A DNA stretch of 64,000 nt. Source: Phycisphaerae bacterium (GTDB lineage Bacteria > Planctomycetota > Phycisphaerae > UBA1845 > Fen-1342). Below are positions 1-10,087 of the stretch, piece by piece. Location of the stretch: positions 124,001 through 188,000 of the forward strand of contig JAGNKU010000005.1 in NCBI GenBank assembly GCA_017999985.1, given 5' to 3'. How positions within the stretch are numbered: the first letter of the stretch is position 1; the number at the start of each line of letters is the position of its first letter. The notes beneath the pieces are model-generated. The model was not told where the DNA came from. It worked only from the letters and a program-made list of their open reading frames with translations, and did not search any database. Position numbers and translations under genes: made by a program.

Positions 1-1630
1 GGTGCGCGCAGCGCTCCGAGACGATCTTCACCTGCAGGCCCGGCGCGACGTGCAGCAGTTGCGAGAAGCGGTGCTTCCGCGCGTCCCTGGCCACCAACTG
101 ATCGCGGATCTCGACGGCCCGGGGCGGCACGAAGTAGAACGCCCGCGTGTGCACCGCATTCGGCAGTTGATGCTGCGCCTTGACGAAGTCGTGCCTGGCG
201 GTCCGGCCTGAGTCCATCAACCGGACCGGCCCCAGCTCGAAGTCCGCCTCGTCCACCAGCACCAGGTTGTGCGCCCGCGCGCTGCGCATGTACGTCCGCT
301 CCGGGTGCGTCTCCATGTAGTCATACAGTCCGGAGTCCACCAGCCAGTCGCGGCCCAGACCGTACAGCACGAACGACAGCGCGTCGCGGTGATAGTGCGC
401 GTACTCGAACGCGTTGCACTTGAACAGCGCGTAGGTGTCCGGCTCCGGTCGCACCGCGTCGCGCGCGTACGCCGTGAAGATCGCGTACCCGGCCGCGAAG
501 CTCAGCACGAACTCGCCCGGCTCCGGCCGCGGATTGCGGACGGTGGAGCCCGCGGGCGGCGGCACGTTCCCCGCGCCCCACCAGTGCTCCCAGAGCTCCC
601 GGTCCGAACCCGCCGCCACCGCGTGCGTGTCGCCGATGTTCACCACCTCGTTGTTGGGCTTGATCAGGTAGGGCCACACGCTCGCCGCGCGGCGGGCGGT
701 CTCATCGACGCCCGGGACTGGAGGCAGCCCGTTGGCGCGCAGAAAGCCCGCCAGGGAGCCCAGTCCTCGCAGGACGAACCAGTGATAGCCCGGTGACTGC
801 TCCAGGTGAAAGCCCTCGCGGCTGAAGTTCTCGGCGACGTACTTGCGAAGGCGGCTCCTGGCCACGTCGCGCCAGCGCGGCGCGTTCGCCAGTTCCGGCA
901 CGACCGACGCCGCCTCCACCAGCGCCAGGTTCTGTTCGAGGCCATGATTGGCCCGCGGGCGGTACTCGGCCCCGCCGGCGATGAAGTCCGCGTGGCCGCT
1001 GATCAGCTCGAGCAGCTCGCGGGCGAAGCGCTCTTCCAGGTCGTCACTGGTGCGGTACAGTTCCCAGAACCAGCAGAGCAGGCGCAGGCGGTTGGCCGGC
1101 GCGTGCGAGGCCCAGACCATGGGGGTCGCGCCCGGACGCCGCTCGTTGTGCGCCCGCCAGTCGCGGATGACCCGCTGCGCCAGCGCCAGGCACTCCGGAT
1201 CACCGGTGCTGCGCCAGACCTCCACCAGTGGCTTCAACCACCGCAGCGAATGCCGATTGAGGTCCCAGGTGCTGTTGCCACTGGGGTTCCGGTCCCACGG
1301 GGGCGGCACGCCCAGCGGTAACTCCTCGAACGCGTCGGTCGGGCGAAACCAGCCGGCACGCATGCGCTCCACCGCCGCGCGGTCCTCGGGCCCGGCCTTG
1401 GCGTCCAGGTTGTGGGTCAGCAGCTCCCTGGGCAGCGGCTTGCTGCTCCAGTACTCCAGCGTTGGCGCCGCGGATTTGCGGAAGAGCTTCTCATACCGCC
1501 CGTCACGCTTGCGGGCCGGCTGGTCTTCCGGAGCGGTGGCGCGACCCGGCCCCGCGCAGCCGGCGGTAACCGCGAGCAGCCCCAGGACCAGCCCCCGCAC
1601 CGCCCAGGTCCGGACGATCTGTCCACGCAC
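1..1630 (-). CDS. Heparinase II/III-like lipoprotein (3' end outside window)
   Basis: The minus-strand frame is open from a GTG at 1630 to the window edge (543 codons), so the C-terminus is missing. The N-terminus is a lipoprotein signal (LVLGLLAVTAGC), predicting attachment to a membrane facing the periplasm. An all-helical region follows with WASHAPANRLRLL and NHGLEQNLALVEAA, as in the alpha/alpha toroid of heparinase II/III and alginate-lyase-like polysaccharide lyases. Then comes the family's beta-rich domain signature AHYHRDALSFVLYGLGRDW followed by VDSGLYDY. Family knowledge suggests cleavage of an acidic polysaccharide by beta-elimination; the substrate cannot be read from sequence. 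A GGAG lies about 8 nt before the GTG, and the start is 14 nt after the stop of the ABC ATPase gene, so the two are probably co-transcribed. Confidence 0.85.
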   Translation of the reverse strand, partial: MRGQIVRTWAVRGLVLGLLAVTAGCAGPGRATAPEDQPARKRDGRYEKLFRKSAAPTLEYWSSKPLPRELLTHNLDAKAGPEDRAAVERMRAGWFRPTDAFEELPLGVPPPWDRNPSGNSTWDLNRHSLRWLKPLVEVWRSTGDPECLALAQRVIRDWRAHNERRPGATPMVWASHAPANRLRLLCWFWELYRTSDDLEERFARELLELISGHADFIAGGAEYRPRANHGLEQNLALVEAASVVPELANAPRWRDVARSRLRKYVAENFSREGFHLEQSPGYHWFVLRGLGSLAGFLRANGLPPVPGVDETARRAASVWPYLIKPNNEVVNIGDTHAVAAGSDRELWEHWWGAGNVPPPAGSTVRNPRPEPGEFVLSFAAGYAIFTAYARDAVRPEPDTYALFKCNAFEYAHYHRDALSFVLYGLGRDWLVDSGLYDYMETHPERTYMRSARAHNLVLVDEADFELGPVRLMDSGRTARHDFVKAQHQLPNAVHTRAFYFVPPRAVEIRDQLVARDARKHRFSQLLHVAPGLQVKIVSERCAH

Positions 1631-1644
1631 TGTCTGTCTCCAGG

Positions 1645-2430
1645 TCACGCGCCGTCCGTCGGCGCGGTCTCATTCGAGGGCTCGTCGGTCAGCCGCAGGA
1701 AGATGTCCTCCAGCCGGCCGTTCATCCGCGCGTGGTCGCGCAGCTCGGTCAGCGTGCCCAGCGCGACCAGCCGGCCGTGGTGGATGATGCCGATGCGATC
1801 CGCGACCTGCTCCGCGACGTCGAGCGTGTGCGTGCTCATGAACACGGTCCCGCCCGCGTTGGCCAGCTCGCGAAAGATGTCCTTGATGATCCGCGCCGTC
1901 CGCGGATCGAGACCGATCATCGGCTCGTCCACGACCAGCACGCGCGGCGCGTGAATCAGCGCCGCCGCCAGCGCGACTTTCTGCTTCATGCCGTGGCTGA
2001 ACGTCTCGCAGAGCTGGTCGAGGAAGCCGTCCATCGCCAGCCGACCGGAAAGCGCAGCCAGCCGCTGCCCCGCCACGTCCTCCGGCACACCGTACATCTC
2101 CTGCGTGAAGCGGATGAACTCGCGGCCGGTGAGCTTGTCGTAGACGAAGGGCTGGTCGGGAACGTAGGCCAAGTGCTCCTTGGCCGCGCGCGCCGCGCGG
2201 GTCATCAGGTGCCCGCACACATGGATCGTGCCGCGATCGGGCCGCAGCAGCCCGGTGGTCGCCTTCAGCGTCGTGGTCTTGCCCGCGCCGTTCGGGCCGA
2301 GGAACGCGAACACCTCGCCACCGTAGAGCGTCAGCGACAGATCGCGCACGGCGACCTGCGTTCCAAAAGACTTGGTGATGCCCTGGATCTGCACGGTGAT
2401 GTCGCGGCCCGCGGGCTCAACTGCGCTCAT
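1645..2430 (-). CDS. ABC transporter ATP-binding protein (ABC-2 type)
   Basis: This 261-residue cytoplasmic ATPase has Walker A GPNGAGKT, a Walker B RVLVVDEPMIGLD and a switch histidine in FMSTHTLD. The signature loop is FSHGMKQKVALAAAL rather than LSGGQ, a variant seen in exporter-type (CcmA/NatA-like) ATPases. A C-terminal extension of about 40 residues follows the nucleotide-binding domain. The ATG overlaps the stop of the upstream gene (ATGA), implying translational coupling. No permease gene is visible; it may lie beyond the left edge after the heparinase-like gene. Transport direction and cargo are unknown, although the neighbours suggest envelope or polysaccharide work. Confidence 0.9.
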   Translation of the reverse strand: MSAVEPAGRDITVQIQGITKSFGTQVAVRDLSLTLYGGEVFAFLGPNGAGKTTTLKATTGLLRPDRGTIHVCGHLMTRAARAAKEHLAYVPDQPFVYDKLTGREFIRFTQEMYGVPEDVAGQRLAALSGRLAMDGFLDQLCETFSHGMKQKVALAAALIHAPRVLVVDEPMIGLDPRTARIIKDIFRELANAGGTVFMSTHTLDVAEQVADRIGIIHHGRLVALGTLTELRDHARMNGRLEDIFLRLTDEPSNETAPTDGA

Positions 2431-3323
2431 GGGTGGTCGGACTCCTGCGGCGCGTCGTGGCGCTGCGCTTCGGGCTTGCCCGGCACGGAGCGCACCGCCT
2501 GGAGGCGCGCCTCCTCGTCGAAGGGCTCGTCAAGCAACACCAACTGGCCGAGCAGCGGCACGTTGACCTCCTGCCGCAGCACGCGCCCGTCGGGGTGGAC
2601 CCAGGCGGTCGCCCCGCCGTTCTCGACCTGGACGACGAACGCATCCACCAGGCCGGCCGGGGTCTCGATCCGCTCCCGCCCGGTGACTTCGATCAGCGGC
2701 TCTTCGAGCGTCATGCCAACCTGCTTCAGCTGCGGCACCATCTGGGCCAGCGGATCGAGCAGCTTCAGCCGCCAGCGCCGGCCCACGTACAGGTCCGGCA
2801 GACGGTCGAACGGCCGGATCACATCGCCCAGCGCGGCCGGCACGCGTGAATCCATCGTGATCTCACCGTGTTCCGTACCGACCTTCCAGGCGCAGGGGAA
2901 ATCGCCCGTCGGCAGCGCCACGCAGTCGAGTTCGATCGGCATTCCCAGGCCATACATGTGAAACTCGAGCTGGTCGACCGTGGACGCTGCGGCGAGGTAC
3001 GTGATTTCGGTCTGGATGCAGACCCGCGGCGTGGTGACCCCGCCCGGCAGAGGCAGCGGCCCGAGCACGGTCGTCGTGGTGACCAGCGCAATGTCGCCGC
3101 CGCCCAGCGCGCTGCTGACCGTCCAGCTCGTGCCCACGGCGCGACCCGCGCTATCATAAATACCGACCTGCGCCTGGCGCTTCTCGCCGGGCGCCAGCAG
3201 GTCGATCTCGGTTGGCGGTGGATCGCCGATCAGCCAGCCGGGCAGGACGTCGCGCCAGAAGACCGCGGCGACGGCGAGAATCATGAGGCAGCCGGACACA
3301 ATGCCGATCCAGCGGTTCAGCAT
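2427..3323 (-). CDS. Membrane-anchored secreted protein of unknown function
   Basis: The 298-residue product starts with one hydrophobic segment (MLNRWIGIVSGCLMILAVAA) and is otherwise soluble, so it should face the periplasm. The C-terminal part (ETPAGLVDAFVVQVENGG, then AWVHPDGRVLRQEV) looks like a beta-rich domain of the kind found in DUF3108-like proteins, but this is a weak resemblance and no function is claimed. The ATG at 3323 has AGGA 8 nt upstream; another in-frame ATG at 3332 has no room for a ribosome binding site. The stop overlaps the ABC ATPase start, making this the first gene of a three-gene operon transcribed divergently from the respiratory operon. Confidence 0.75.
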   Translation of the reverse strand: MLNRWIGIVSGCLMILAVAAVFWRDVLPGWLIGDPPPTEIDLLAPGEKRQAQVGIYDSAGRAVGTSWTVSSALGGGDIALVTTTTVLGPLPLPGGVTTPRVCIQTEITYLAAASTVDQLEFHMYGLGMPIELDCVALPTGDFPCAWKVGTEHGEITMDSRVPAALGDVIRPFDRLPDLYVGRRWRLKLLDPLAQMVPQLKQVGMTLEEPLIEVTGRERIETPAGLVDAFVVQVENGGATAWVHPDGRVLRQEVNVPLLGQLVLLDEPFDEEARLQAVRSVPGKPEAQRHDAPQESDHP

Positions 3324-3500
3324 GCCCCCCATCCTAAGATATCCGCGGCCCCGCTGCACGGGACCCCGACGCCCCCGGCGGGCGGGGCGGGGCGAGCTTT
3401 CAATGATGGCGAAAAGCCCGGGCGTGTCCGGGCCCCCTTGACCCGGGGACATGAGCCCCCGATTATCACGCTGTTCGGACACGTAGCGAGGAACCAGGTC

Positions 3501-4193
3501 ATCAGTACCTTCATTTTTCCAGGATGGACGAACCGCCTGCGCGTCCTGATCGCGGCGGCGGCAGCGATCGGCCCCGTCTACGTGGTGCTGCTGGTCGCGT
3601 ATGGGGCTTCGACCACCACCACCGACGTCGGCTATGCCCCCCTGCAGCCGATCCCCTACAGCCACGCGCTGCACGCCGGCGACCTGGGCCTGGTTTGCCG
3701 CTACTGCCACACGTCCGTGGAGGTCGCGGCGGCGGCCACGGTGCCCCCGACGCAGACCTGCATGAACTGCCACACGCGCGAGCACGGGCTGCGGCCGGAG
3801 AGCGCGAAGCTCGTGCTGCTCCGCGAGGCGTTCTACGGCAGTGAGCGGACGCCGGCCGGGCTGCCGATCCCCTGGGTCCGCGTGCACGACCTGCCGGACT
3901 ACGTATATTTCGACCACAGCGCGCACGTCCGCCGCGGCGTGGGCTGTGTGTCGTGCCATGGGCGGATCGACCGCATGGAGGTGGTCTACCAGGCGCAGCC
4001 GCTCAGCATGAGTTGGTGCCTGGAATGCCACCGCGACCCGGCGCCGAACCTGCGGCCGCTGGACGCGATCACCGACATGACTTGGACACCGCCCGGCGGC
4101 GCGCAGGCCGCGGAGTACGGCCGGACACTCATGCGGGAATACAACATCCGGGACGTGGAGTACCTGACAAGCTGCTCCCTGTGCCACCGGTGA
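3501..4193 (+). CDS. actA: Alternative Complex III pentaheme cytochrome c subunit ActA
   Basis: ActA is the multiheme electron-transfer subunit of Alternative Complex III, which oxidises quinol and passes electrons towards the terminal oxidase. Five CxxCH heme c motifs are visible: CRYCH, CMNCH, CVSCH, CLECH and CSLCH, at about residues 66, 87, 149, 173 and 225. An N-terminal anchor (FIFPGWTNRLRVLI onward) precedes them. The start is uncertain. The family-like N-terminus begins at ISTFIFPGW, where no ATG, GTG or TTG is in frame; an ATC at 3501 has GAGGA 8 nt upstream. The nearest usual in-frame starts are a TTG at 3438 without a ribosome binding site and a GTG near 3579, which would delete the anchor. 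First gene of the ACIII-oxidase operon. Confidence 0.88.
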   Translation: MSTFIFPGWTNRLRVLIAAAAAIGPVYVVLLVAYGASTTTTDVGYAPLQPIPYSHALHAGDLGLVCRYCHTSVEVAAAATVPPTQTCMNCHTREHGLRPESAKLVLLREAFYGSERTPAGLPIPWVRVHDLPDYVYFDHSAHVRRGVGCVSCHGRIDRMEVVYQAQPLSMSWCLECHRDPAPNLRPLDAITDMTWTPPGGAQAAEYGRTLMREYNIRDVEYLTSCSLCHR

Positions 4194-4227
4194 CGGCCGG
4201 CATGGAGCACGCCGCGAACGCGAACGC

Positions 4228-7200
4228 ATGACCCATTCTGACAGACACACCGGACCGGCGTACTGGCGCAGCCTGGACGAGTTCGCCCAGACGCCGGATT
4301 TTCGCCGCTTCGTCGAGGCGGAATTCCCCAGCCTGGCGCCGGAGCTGCTGCACCCGGCCACGCGCCGGCAATTTCTGAAGCTGATGGGGGCGTCGCTGGC
4401 GCTGGCCGGTCTGGCGGGCTGCCGCTGGCCGCGGGAGACGATCGTCCCCGCCGGCCGACAACCGGCCGGCCGCATTCCCGGCGTGCCGGTGCAGTACGCG
4501 ACGGCGTTCGAGCTGGACGGCGTGGCGACCGGGCTGCTGGTCACGAGCTACGACGGTCGGCCGATCAAAATCGAGGGGAACGACAAGCACCCGTTCAGCC
4601 GCGGCAAGACCAACACCTGGATGCAGGCGTCGATTCTGGACCTGTACGATCCCGACCGTAGCCGGCATCCGGTCGGGCGGAGTGATCCGGGCGGACGCCT
4701 CACCCGTACGTGGGACGAGTTCGTTGCGTTCGCCAGGCCGCACTGCGCGCAGCTGCGCGCGGCGGGCGGGGCGGGGCTGGCGGTGCTGAGCGAAACCTCG
4801 TCGTCGCCGAGCCTGACGGACATGAAGGGCCGGTTCTCGCAGGCGTTCCCGCAGGCGCAGTGGTTTGAATACGAGCCCGTCTCGCGCGATAACGAACGCG
4901 CGGGCGCACGCCTGGCGTTCGGCCGGCCGTACCGTACGCACCTGCACCTCGACAAGGCCGACGTGATCGTCAGCTTCGATAGCGATTTCCTGATGACGCA
5001 TCCGGCGGCGGTGAAATATGCGGGTGATTTTGCCGCGCGCCGGCGCGCGGACGACGGCACGATGAACCGGCTGTACGTGCTGGAGAACCGGCCAACGGTG
5101 ACGGGCAGCATGGCCGACCATCGCTACGCCGTGCGGTCGAGCCAGATACGTCGCGCATTGGAGCACATCGCCAGCGCCGTCGCAGACAAACTGGGGCGCG
5201 GCCAGGACAGCCCGATTCCGCCGCCCGGTGGTAGCACGCCGCTCTCGCCGGCGGAAGCCGACGCAATTGCGGCGGACCTGGTGGCGCATCAAGGGCGCTG
5301 CGTAGTGATCGTCGGGCCGCAGCAGCCGCCGGAAGCGCATGCCGCAGCGCACGTGCTGAACGCGTGGCTCGGCGCGCCGGGCCAGACCGTCACATTCACG
5401 GGTGAACCGGATGCCGACCGCCCGTCGCACGCGGAATCCATCGTGAAGCTGACCGCGCAGATGTCCGCGGGCCAGATCAGCACGTTGGTGATCCTGGGCG
5501 GGAATCCAGTGTACAATGCACCGGCGGACGTGCCGTTCGCTGACGCACTCGCGAAGGTCGTAAACTCGATTCACCTGAGTACGTACGTCGATGAGACTTC
5601 GCAGCGCTGCACATGGCACCTGCCCCGCGCGCATTACCTCGAATCCTGGGGCGACGCGCTGGCGTGGGACGGCTCGCTGAGCATCGTGCAGCCGCTGATC
5701 GAGCCGCTGTACGGCGGCCGCACGCCGCTCGAACTGCTCGCGCTGCTTTGCGATGACAAGCTGACGAGCGGCTACGACATCGTCCGGCGGACATTCGGCA
5801 ACGCGTTTGACTTCGGTGTGGACCGCGCGCGCCTGTGGGAAGATGCGCTGCACGATGGCCTGGTAGCGAACAGCGCGTGGCCGTTGGAAAAACCGACGCC
5901 GACGGTCGGCCGCATCCCCGAGTACGCCGGCGGCGGCACCGAAGAGATCGTCTTCGCCCCCGACTACAGCGTCCACGATGGGCGCTTCGCGAACAACGCC
6001 TGGCTGCAGGAATGGCCCGACCCGATCACCAAGCTCACGTGGGACAACGCCGCGCTGGTTTCGCCGGCCCAGGCGAAGAACCTGGGTGTCAAAGACGGCG
6101 ATATCGTGCGGATCGAGCTGGCCACGATCGGCCAACGGCAGACACCACTCGCGCTCGAACTGCCGGTGTACGTCCTGCCCGGACACGCCGAGGGCTCGCT
6201 CACAGTGCCGCTGGGCTATGGGCGCGGGCGCGACGCGGGCGTGGTGGGTGCAGGGGCTGGGTTCAATGCCTATGCGCTGCGCTGCGCCGCCGAGCCGGAC
6301 GTCGCCCTCACGTTCAAGCTCAGCAAGACGGGCCGCAAGCACGCGCTCGTCACCACCCAGGACCATCACGCGATCGACTCGCAGGTCGGCCGCGCGGAAA
6401 CACAACGCCGCATCGGCGTCCTCGTCCGTGAGGGCACGCTCGCCGAGTACCAGCACGAACCCGACTTCGCGCAGCACGTCGTCCACCTGCCGCAACTGAA
6501 GTCCCTCTGGCAGGAAAGGGAGTACCCCGACCACAAGTGGGGCCTGGCGATCGACCTGTCCGCGTGCATCGGCTGCAGCGCGTGCGTCGTCGCCTGCCAG
6601 GCGGAGAACAACATCCCCGTCGTCGGCAAGGACGAGGTCGCGCTCGGCCGCGAGATGCACTGGATCCGCATCGACCGCTACTTCAAGGGCGAGCCGCACG
6701 CGGCGCCGGCGAACGTCGAAATCGTGCATCAGCCCGTGACGTGCACGCACTGCGAAAACGCCCCCTGCGAGCAGGTCTGCCCCGTCGCCGCGACCGTCCA
6801 CGACGAGGAGGGCCTCAACGCGATGGTCTACAACCGCTGCATCGGCACGCGCTACTGCTCCAACAACTGCCCGTTCAAGGTGCGGCGCTTCAACTGGTTC
6901 TACAACCACCACGGCCCGCACCACCCGCGCTCGGTAAACGGCAACGCCCCCGCCCTGCCCGGCAAACTCAACCAGCAGGACCTGACCGACATCGAGAAGC
7001 TGCTGAACAACCCCGCCGTGACTGTGCGCAGCCGCGGCGTCATGGAGAAATGCACCTTCTGCGTGCAGCGGATCATGGCGGCGAAGATCAAGGCCCGCAA
7101 CGAGCGCTGGGACAGCATTCCCGATGGGCTGATCACGCCGGCCTGCGCGCAGGCCTGCCCCACGGATGCGATCGTCTTTGGCGACCTGAACGACCCCAAC

Positions 7201-7320
7201 AGCCGCGTGCGCACGCTGCACGCGCACAACCGCGCGTACGAGATGCTGGCCGAGCTGAACATCAAGGCCCGCACGCGCTACCTGGCGAAACTGCGTAACC
7301 CGGCACAGACCGAGACGTAA
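4228..7320 (+). CDS. actB: Alternative Complex III subunit ActB (molybdopterin-oxidoreductase-like domain fused to iron-sulfur domain)
   Basis: The 1030-residue product has a short N-terminal region typical of ActB ([15 protein letters not shown]), then a twin-arginine signal [11 protein letters not shown] at residues 46-56, predicting folded export. The large middle resembles complex iron-sulfur molybdoenzyme catalytic subunits; in ActB this domain is known to lack the cofactor. The C-terminal quarter is a ferredoxin-like domain with cysteine clusters [11 protein letters not shown] (from residue 780), [13 protein letters not shown] (from 839), then YCSNNCP, CTFC (942) and CAQACP. Length matches fused ActB proteins. 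It lies 34 nt after actA and 17 nt before actC. Confidence 0.95.
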   Translation: MTHSDRHTGPAYWRSLDEFAQTPDFRRFVEAEFPSLAPELLHPATRRQFLKLMGASLALAGLAGCRWPRETIVPAGRQPAGRIPGVPVQYATAFELDGVATGLLVTSYDGRPIKIEGNDKHPFSRGKTNTWMQASILDLYDPDRSRHPVGRSDPGGRLTRTWDEFVAFARPHCAQLRAAGGAGLAVLSETSSSPSLTDMKGRFSQAFPQAQWFEYEPVSRDNERAGARLAFGRPYRTHLHLDKADVIVSFDSDFLMTHPAAVKYAGDFAARRRADDGTMNRLYVLENRPTVTGSMADHRYAVRSSQIRRALEHIASAVADKLGRGQDSPIPPPGGSTPLSPAEADAIAADLVAHQGRCVVIVGPQQPPEAHAAAHVLNAWLGAPGQTVTFTGEPDADRPSHAESIVKLTAQMSAGQISTLVILGGNPVYNAPADVPFADALAKVVNSIHLSTYVDETSQRCTWHLPRAHYLESWGDALAWDGSLSIVQPLIEPLYGGRTPLELLALLCDDKLTSGYDIVRRTFGNAFDFGVDRARLWEDALHDGLVANSAWPLEKPTPTVGRIPEYAGGGTEEIVFAPDYSVHDGRFANNAWLQEWPDPITKLTWDNAALVSPAQAKNLGVKDGDIVRIELATIGQRQTPLALELPVYVLPGHAEGSLTVPLGYGRGRDAGVVGAGAGFNAYALRCAAEPDVALTFKLSKTGRKHALVTTQDHHAIDSQVGRAETQRRIGVLVREGTLAEYQHEPDFAQHVVHLPQLKSLWQEREYPDHKWGLAIDLSACIGCSACVVACQAENNIPVVGKDEVALGREMHWIRIDRYFKGEPHAAPANVEIVHQPVTCTHCENAPCEQVCPVAATVHDEEGLNAMVYNRCIGTRYCSNNCPFKVRRFNWFYNHHGPHHPRSVNGNAPALPGKLNQQDLTDIEKLLNNPAVTVRSRGVMEKCTFCVQRIMAAKIKARNERWDSIPDGLITPACAQACPTDAIVFGDLNDPNSRVRTLHAHNRAYEMLAELNIKARTRYLAKLRNPAQTET

Positions 7321-7337
7321 CGAGGATCACGGCACCG

Positions 7338-8795
7338 ATGGCCTCCACGGTCGGCGAAATCGACAACACGCTCGAAGTCCCGGGCCAGCGCCCGACGCTG
7401 ATCACCGGCGGGCACGACTTCGGCTCGCTGACCGACCGCGTGGCCGCCGTCTGGGAAGCGCCGCGCCCGCCCCGCGCCTGGTACATCGCCTTCACCATCT
7501 CGGTGGTGCTGCTGGCCATCCTCGGGGCGATGATCGGCTACCTGGTCTTCAACGGCGTGGGCGTGTGGGGGCTGAACAACCCCGTGAGCTGGGGTTTCGA
7601 CATCACCAACTTCGTGTTCTGGGTCGGGATCGGCCACGCCGGCACGCTGATTTCCGCGATCCTGTTCCTCTTCCGCCAGAAATGGCGCACCAGCATCAAC
7701 CGCTTCGCCGAGGCGATGACGATCTTCGCGGTGATGTGCGCCGGCATCTTCCCCGGCATTCACGTCGGACGCGTCTGGCTGGCGTACTGGCTGGGGCCCA
7801 TCCCCAACCAGATGGGCATGTGGCCGAATTTCCGCAGCCCGCTGCTGTGGGACGTCTTCGCCGTCAGCACGTACTTCACCGTGTCGCTGCTGTTCTGGTA
7901 CGTGGGCATGATCCCGGACCTGGCGACGTTCCGCGACCGCGCCACCAGCCGGTTCAAGCAGATCATGTACGGTCTGTTCGCGCTCGGCTGGACCGGCTCC
8001 TCGCGCAACTGGCACCGCTTCGAGCGCGCCTACCTGATTCTCGCCGCCCTGGCGACGCCGCTGGTGCTCAGCGTGCACTCGGTCGTCAGCTTCGACTTCG
8101 CCGTCTCGCAGCTCCCCGGCTGGCACACCACGATCTTCCCACCGTACTTCGTGGCCGGGGCCATCTTCGGCGGCTTCGCGATGGTGACGACGCTGGCCAT
8201 TCCGGCCCGACAGCTCTTCGGGCTCAAAGACATCATCACGCCACGCCACCTGGAGAACATGTGCAAGATCATCCTGCTCACCGGCAGCATGGTCGGCTAC
8301 GCGTACATGCTCGAGTTTTTCATCGCCTGGTACAGCGGCTCGCCGTACGAGGGCTTCATCTTCCGCGCCCGCGCGCTCGGCCCGTATGCCTGGGCCTACT
8401 GGACCATGATCGCCTGCAACGTGCTCATGCCGCAGCTCTTCTGGTTCAAGAAGGCTCGCACGCACCCGGGGCTCATGTTCCTCGTTGTCATGGCGGTGAA
8501 CGTGGGCATGTGGTTCGAGCGCTTCGTGATCGTTGTGTCGTCGCTGGCGCAGGACTTCCTGCCGTCGAGCTGGGACTACTACCGGCCAACCTGGGTCGAG
8601 TTGCTCACGCTCGCCGGCAGCTTCGGCCTGTTCTTCACCCTCTTCCTGCTGTTCTGCCGGTTCCTGCCGATGGTCGCGATGGCCGAGGTGAAGACGGTCA
8701 TGCCACACGCTGACGCGCACGCACATCCGCACGAGCACGTGCCGGCGACGCGGCGTTTCGATTACAACCCGGACGAGTACGAACCGCCGAAATAA
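7338..8795 (+). CDS. actC: Alternative Complex III membrane subunit ActC (NrfD/PsrC family)
   Basis: This 485-residue polytopic protein has about ten hydrophobic helices and belongs to the NrfD/PsrC-like quinol-interacting family; in ACIII ActC and ActF form the membrane core that binds quinol. Recognisable stretches include [19 protein letters not shown], the Arg/His-containing [14 protein letters not shown] and [13 protein letters not shown]. The C-terminus ends in a soluble His-rich tail ([13 protein letters not shown]). ATG at 7338, 17 nt after actB and 6 nt before the next gene, inside the same operon. Confidence 0.95.
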   Translation: MASTVGEIDNTLEVPGQRPTLITGGHDFGSLTDRVAAVWEAPRPPRAWYIAFTISVVLLAILGAMIGYLVFNGVGVWGLNNPVSWGFDITNFVFWVGIGHAGTLISAILFLFRQKWRTSINRFAEAMTIFAVMCAGIFPGIHVGRVWLAYWLGPIPNQMGMWPNFRSPLLWDVFAVSTYFTVSLLFWYVGMIPDLATFRDRATSRFKQIMYGLFALGWTGSSRNWHRFERAYLILAALATPLVLSVHSVVSFDFAVSQLPGWHTTIFPPYFVAGAIFGGFAMVTTLAIPARQLFGLKDIITPRHLENMCKIILLTGSMVGYAYMLEFFIAWYSGSPYEGFIFRARALGPYAWAYWTMIACNVLMPQLFWFKKARTHPGLMFLVVMAVNVGMWFERFVIVVSSLAQDFLPSSWDYYRPTWVELLTLAGSFGLFFTLFLLFCRFLPMVAMAEVKTVMPHADAHAHPHEHVPATRRFDYNPDEYEPPK

Positions 8796-8804
8796 GGAGT
8801 CGTG

Positions 8805-10079
8805 TTGAGCACCGCCACGCCGCACAATTCGCCCCCGCCACAGCAGCCGCATCTCGCCGGCCTGCTGGCCGAGTTCGACTCGCCCGGGGCGCTGGTCACG
8901 GCCGCCGAGCGCGTGCGCGACGCCGGCTACCAGCGGTGGGACACGCATTCGCCGTTCCCGGTGCACGGGATCGACGAGGCCATGGGCATCCGCCCGACGC
9001 GGCTGCCGTGGATCGTGCTGGCACTGGGCATCGCGGGCTGCACGGCGGGGCTGCTACTGCAATGGTGGACCAACGCGACCGATGTGCGGCAATTCGGGTT
9101 CGTGCCGACGCACTTCCAGGGCTACGCCTTCGTCGTCAGCGGCAAGCCGCTGTTCAGCCTGCCGGCGAACATCCCGGTCATTTTCGAGACGACCGTGCTG
9201 CTGGCCGCACTCGGCGCGGTCATCGGCATGCTGGCGATGAACAACCTGCCGCGGCACCACCGCCCCCTGCTCGCCCACCCGCGGTTCAAACGCGCCACCA
9301 CCGATCGTTTCTACGTCGTCATCGACGCGGCGGACCCGCGCTTCGACGCGACCACGACGCGCGCGTTCCTCGGCACGCTGGGCGGCACGGCGGTCGAAGC
9401 TGTCGAAACACTGGTTTCATCGGCGAAGCTGCCGCGCGCGTTCGTGATCGGCGGCCTGATCGTCGCGTGCCTGGCCCTGCTGCCACCGCTGTTCATCGCC
9501 CGGGCCCGCGTGGTCCAGACCGACCGACCGCGCATCCAGATCATCCAGGACATGGACAACCAGGAGCGCTTCAAGACGCAGCAGGCCGCGGCAATCTTCG
9601 CAGACGGCCGCGCGATGCGTCCACAGGTGATCGGCACACTTGCACGCGGCGACCTGCGCCGGGACACGCACTTCTACGCGGGCACGCGGGACGGCGATTT
9701 CGCGACGACGTTCCCGCCGCAGATCGAAATCGACACGGCGTTCGTCCGCCGGGGCCAGCAGCGGTTCAACATCTACTGTGCCCCGTGCCACGGCCTGGGC
9801 GGTGCCGGCGACGGCATCGTCGCGCAGCGGGCCATCAACCTCGGCACGCCCGGCTGGGTGCCGCCGACGAACCTCGCGACCGACCCCACGGTCATCGAAC
9901 GCCCCGTTGGTCACCTCTTCAATTCAATCACGAACGGCATTCGCACGATGCCGCCGTACGGCGACCAGATTCCCGAGTCCGACCGCTGGGCGATCATCGC
10001 CTATGTGCGTGCCCTGGAGCGCAGCCAGAACGCGCGGCTGGAGGACGTGCCGCCCGAGTTGCAGCCGGAATTGCGGTGA
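8805..10079 (+). CDS. ActD-ActE fusion: DUF3341 membrane protein joined to monoheme cytochrome c
   Basis: Two ACIII subunits that are separate genes in many bacteria appear here as one 424-residue chain. Residues 1 to about 170 match ActD (DUF3341): a soluble N-terminus (LAEFDSPGALVTAAERVR, PFPVHGIDEAMG) and two membrane helices flanking FGFVPTHFQGYAFVVSGKP. A further membrane helix at about 205-230 leads to a periplasmic cytochrome c domain with heme motif CAPCH (residue 325) and a probable distal Met in IRTMPPYG. AAGGAG at 8794-8799 favours the TTG at 8805 over a GTG at 8802 that lies only 2 nt from it. The heme domain probably relays electrons from ActA/ActB. Confidence 0.9.
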   Translation: MSTATPHNSPPPQQPHLAGLLAEFDSPGALVTAAERVRDAGYQRWDTHSPFPVHGIDEAMGIRPTRLPWIVLALGIAGCTAGLLLQWWTNATDVRQFGFVPTHFQGYAFVVSGKPLFSLPANIPVIFETTVLLAALGAVIGMLAMNNLPRHHRPLLAHPRFKRATTDRFYVVIDAADPRFDATTTRAFLGTLGGTAVEAVETLVSSAKLPRAFVIGGLIVACLALLPPLFIARARVVQTDRPRIQIIQDMDNQERFKTQQAAAIFADGRAMRPQVIGTLARGDLRRDTHFYAGTRDGDFATTFPPQIEIDTAFVRRGQQRFNIYCAPCHGLGGAGDGIVAQRAINLGTPGWVPPTNLATDPTVIERPVGHLFNSITNGIRTMPPYGDQIPESDRWAIIAYVRALERSQNARLEDVPPELQPELR

Positions 10080-10087
10080 GCAGATCG

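Noticed and set aside
4129-7227. Long minus-strand open frame (1032 codons) opposite actB
   Set aside because: Its predicted protein is Arg/Ala/Val-rich with no family pattern; it is the antisense shadow of the GC-rich actB gene.
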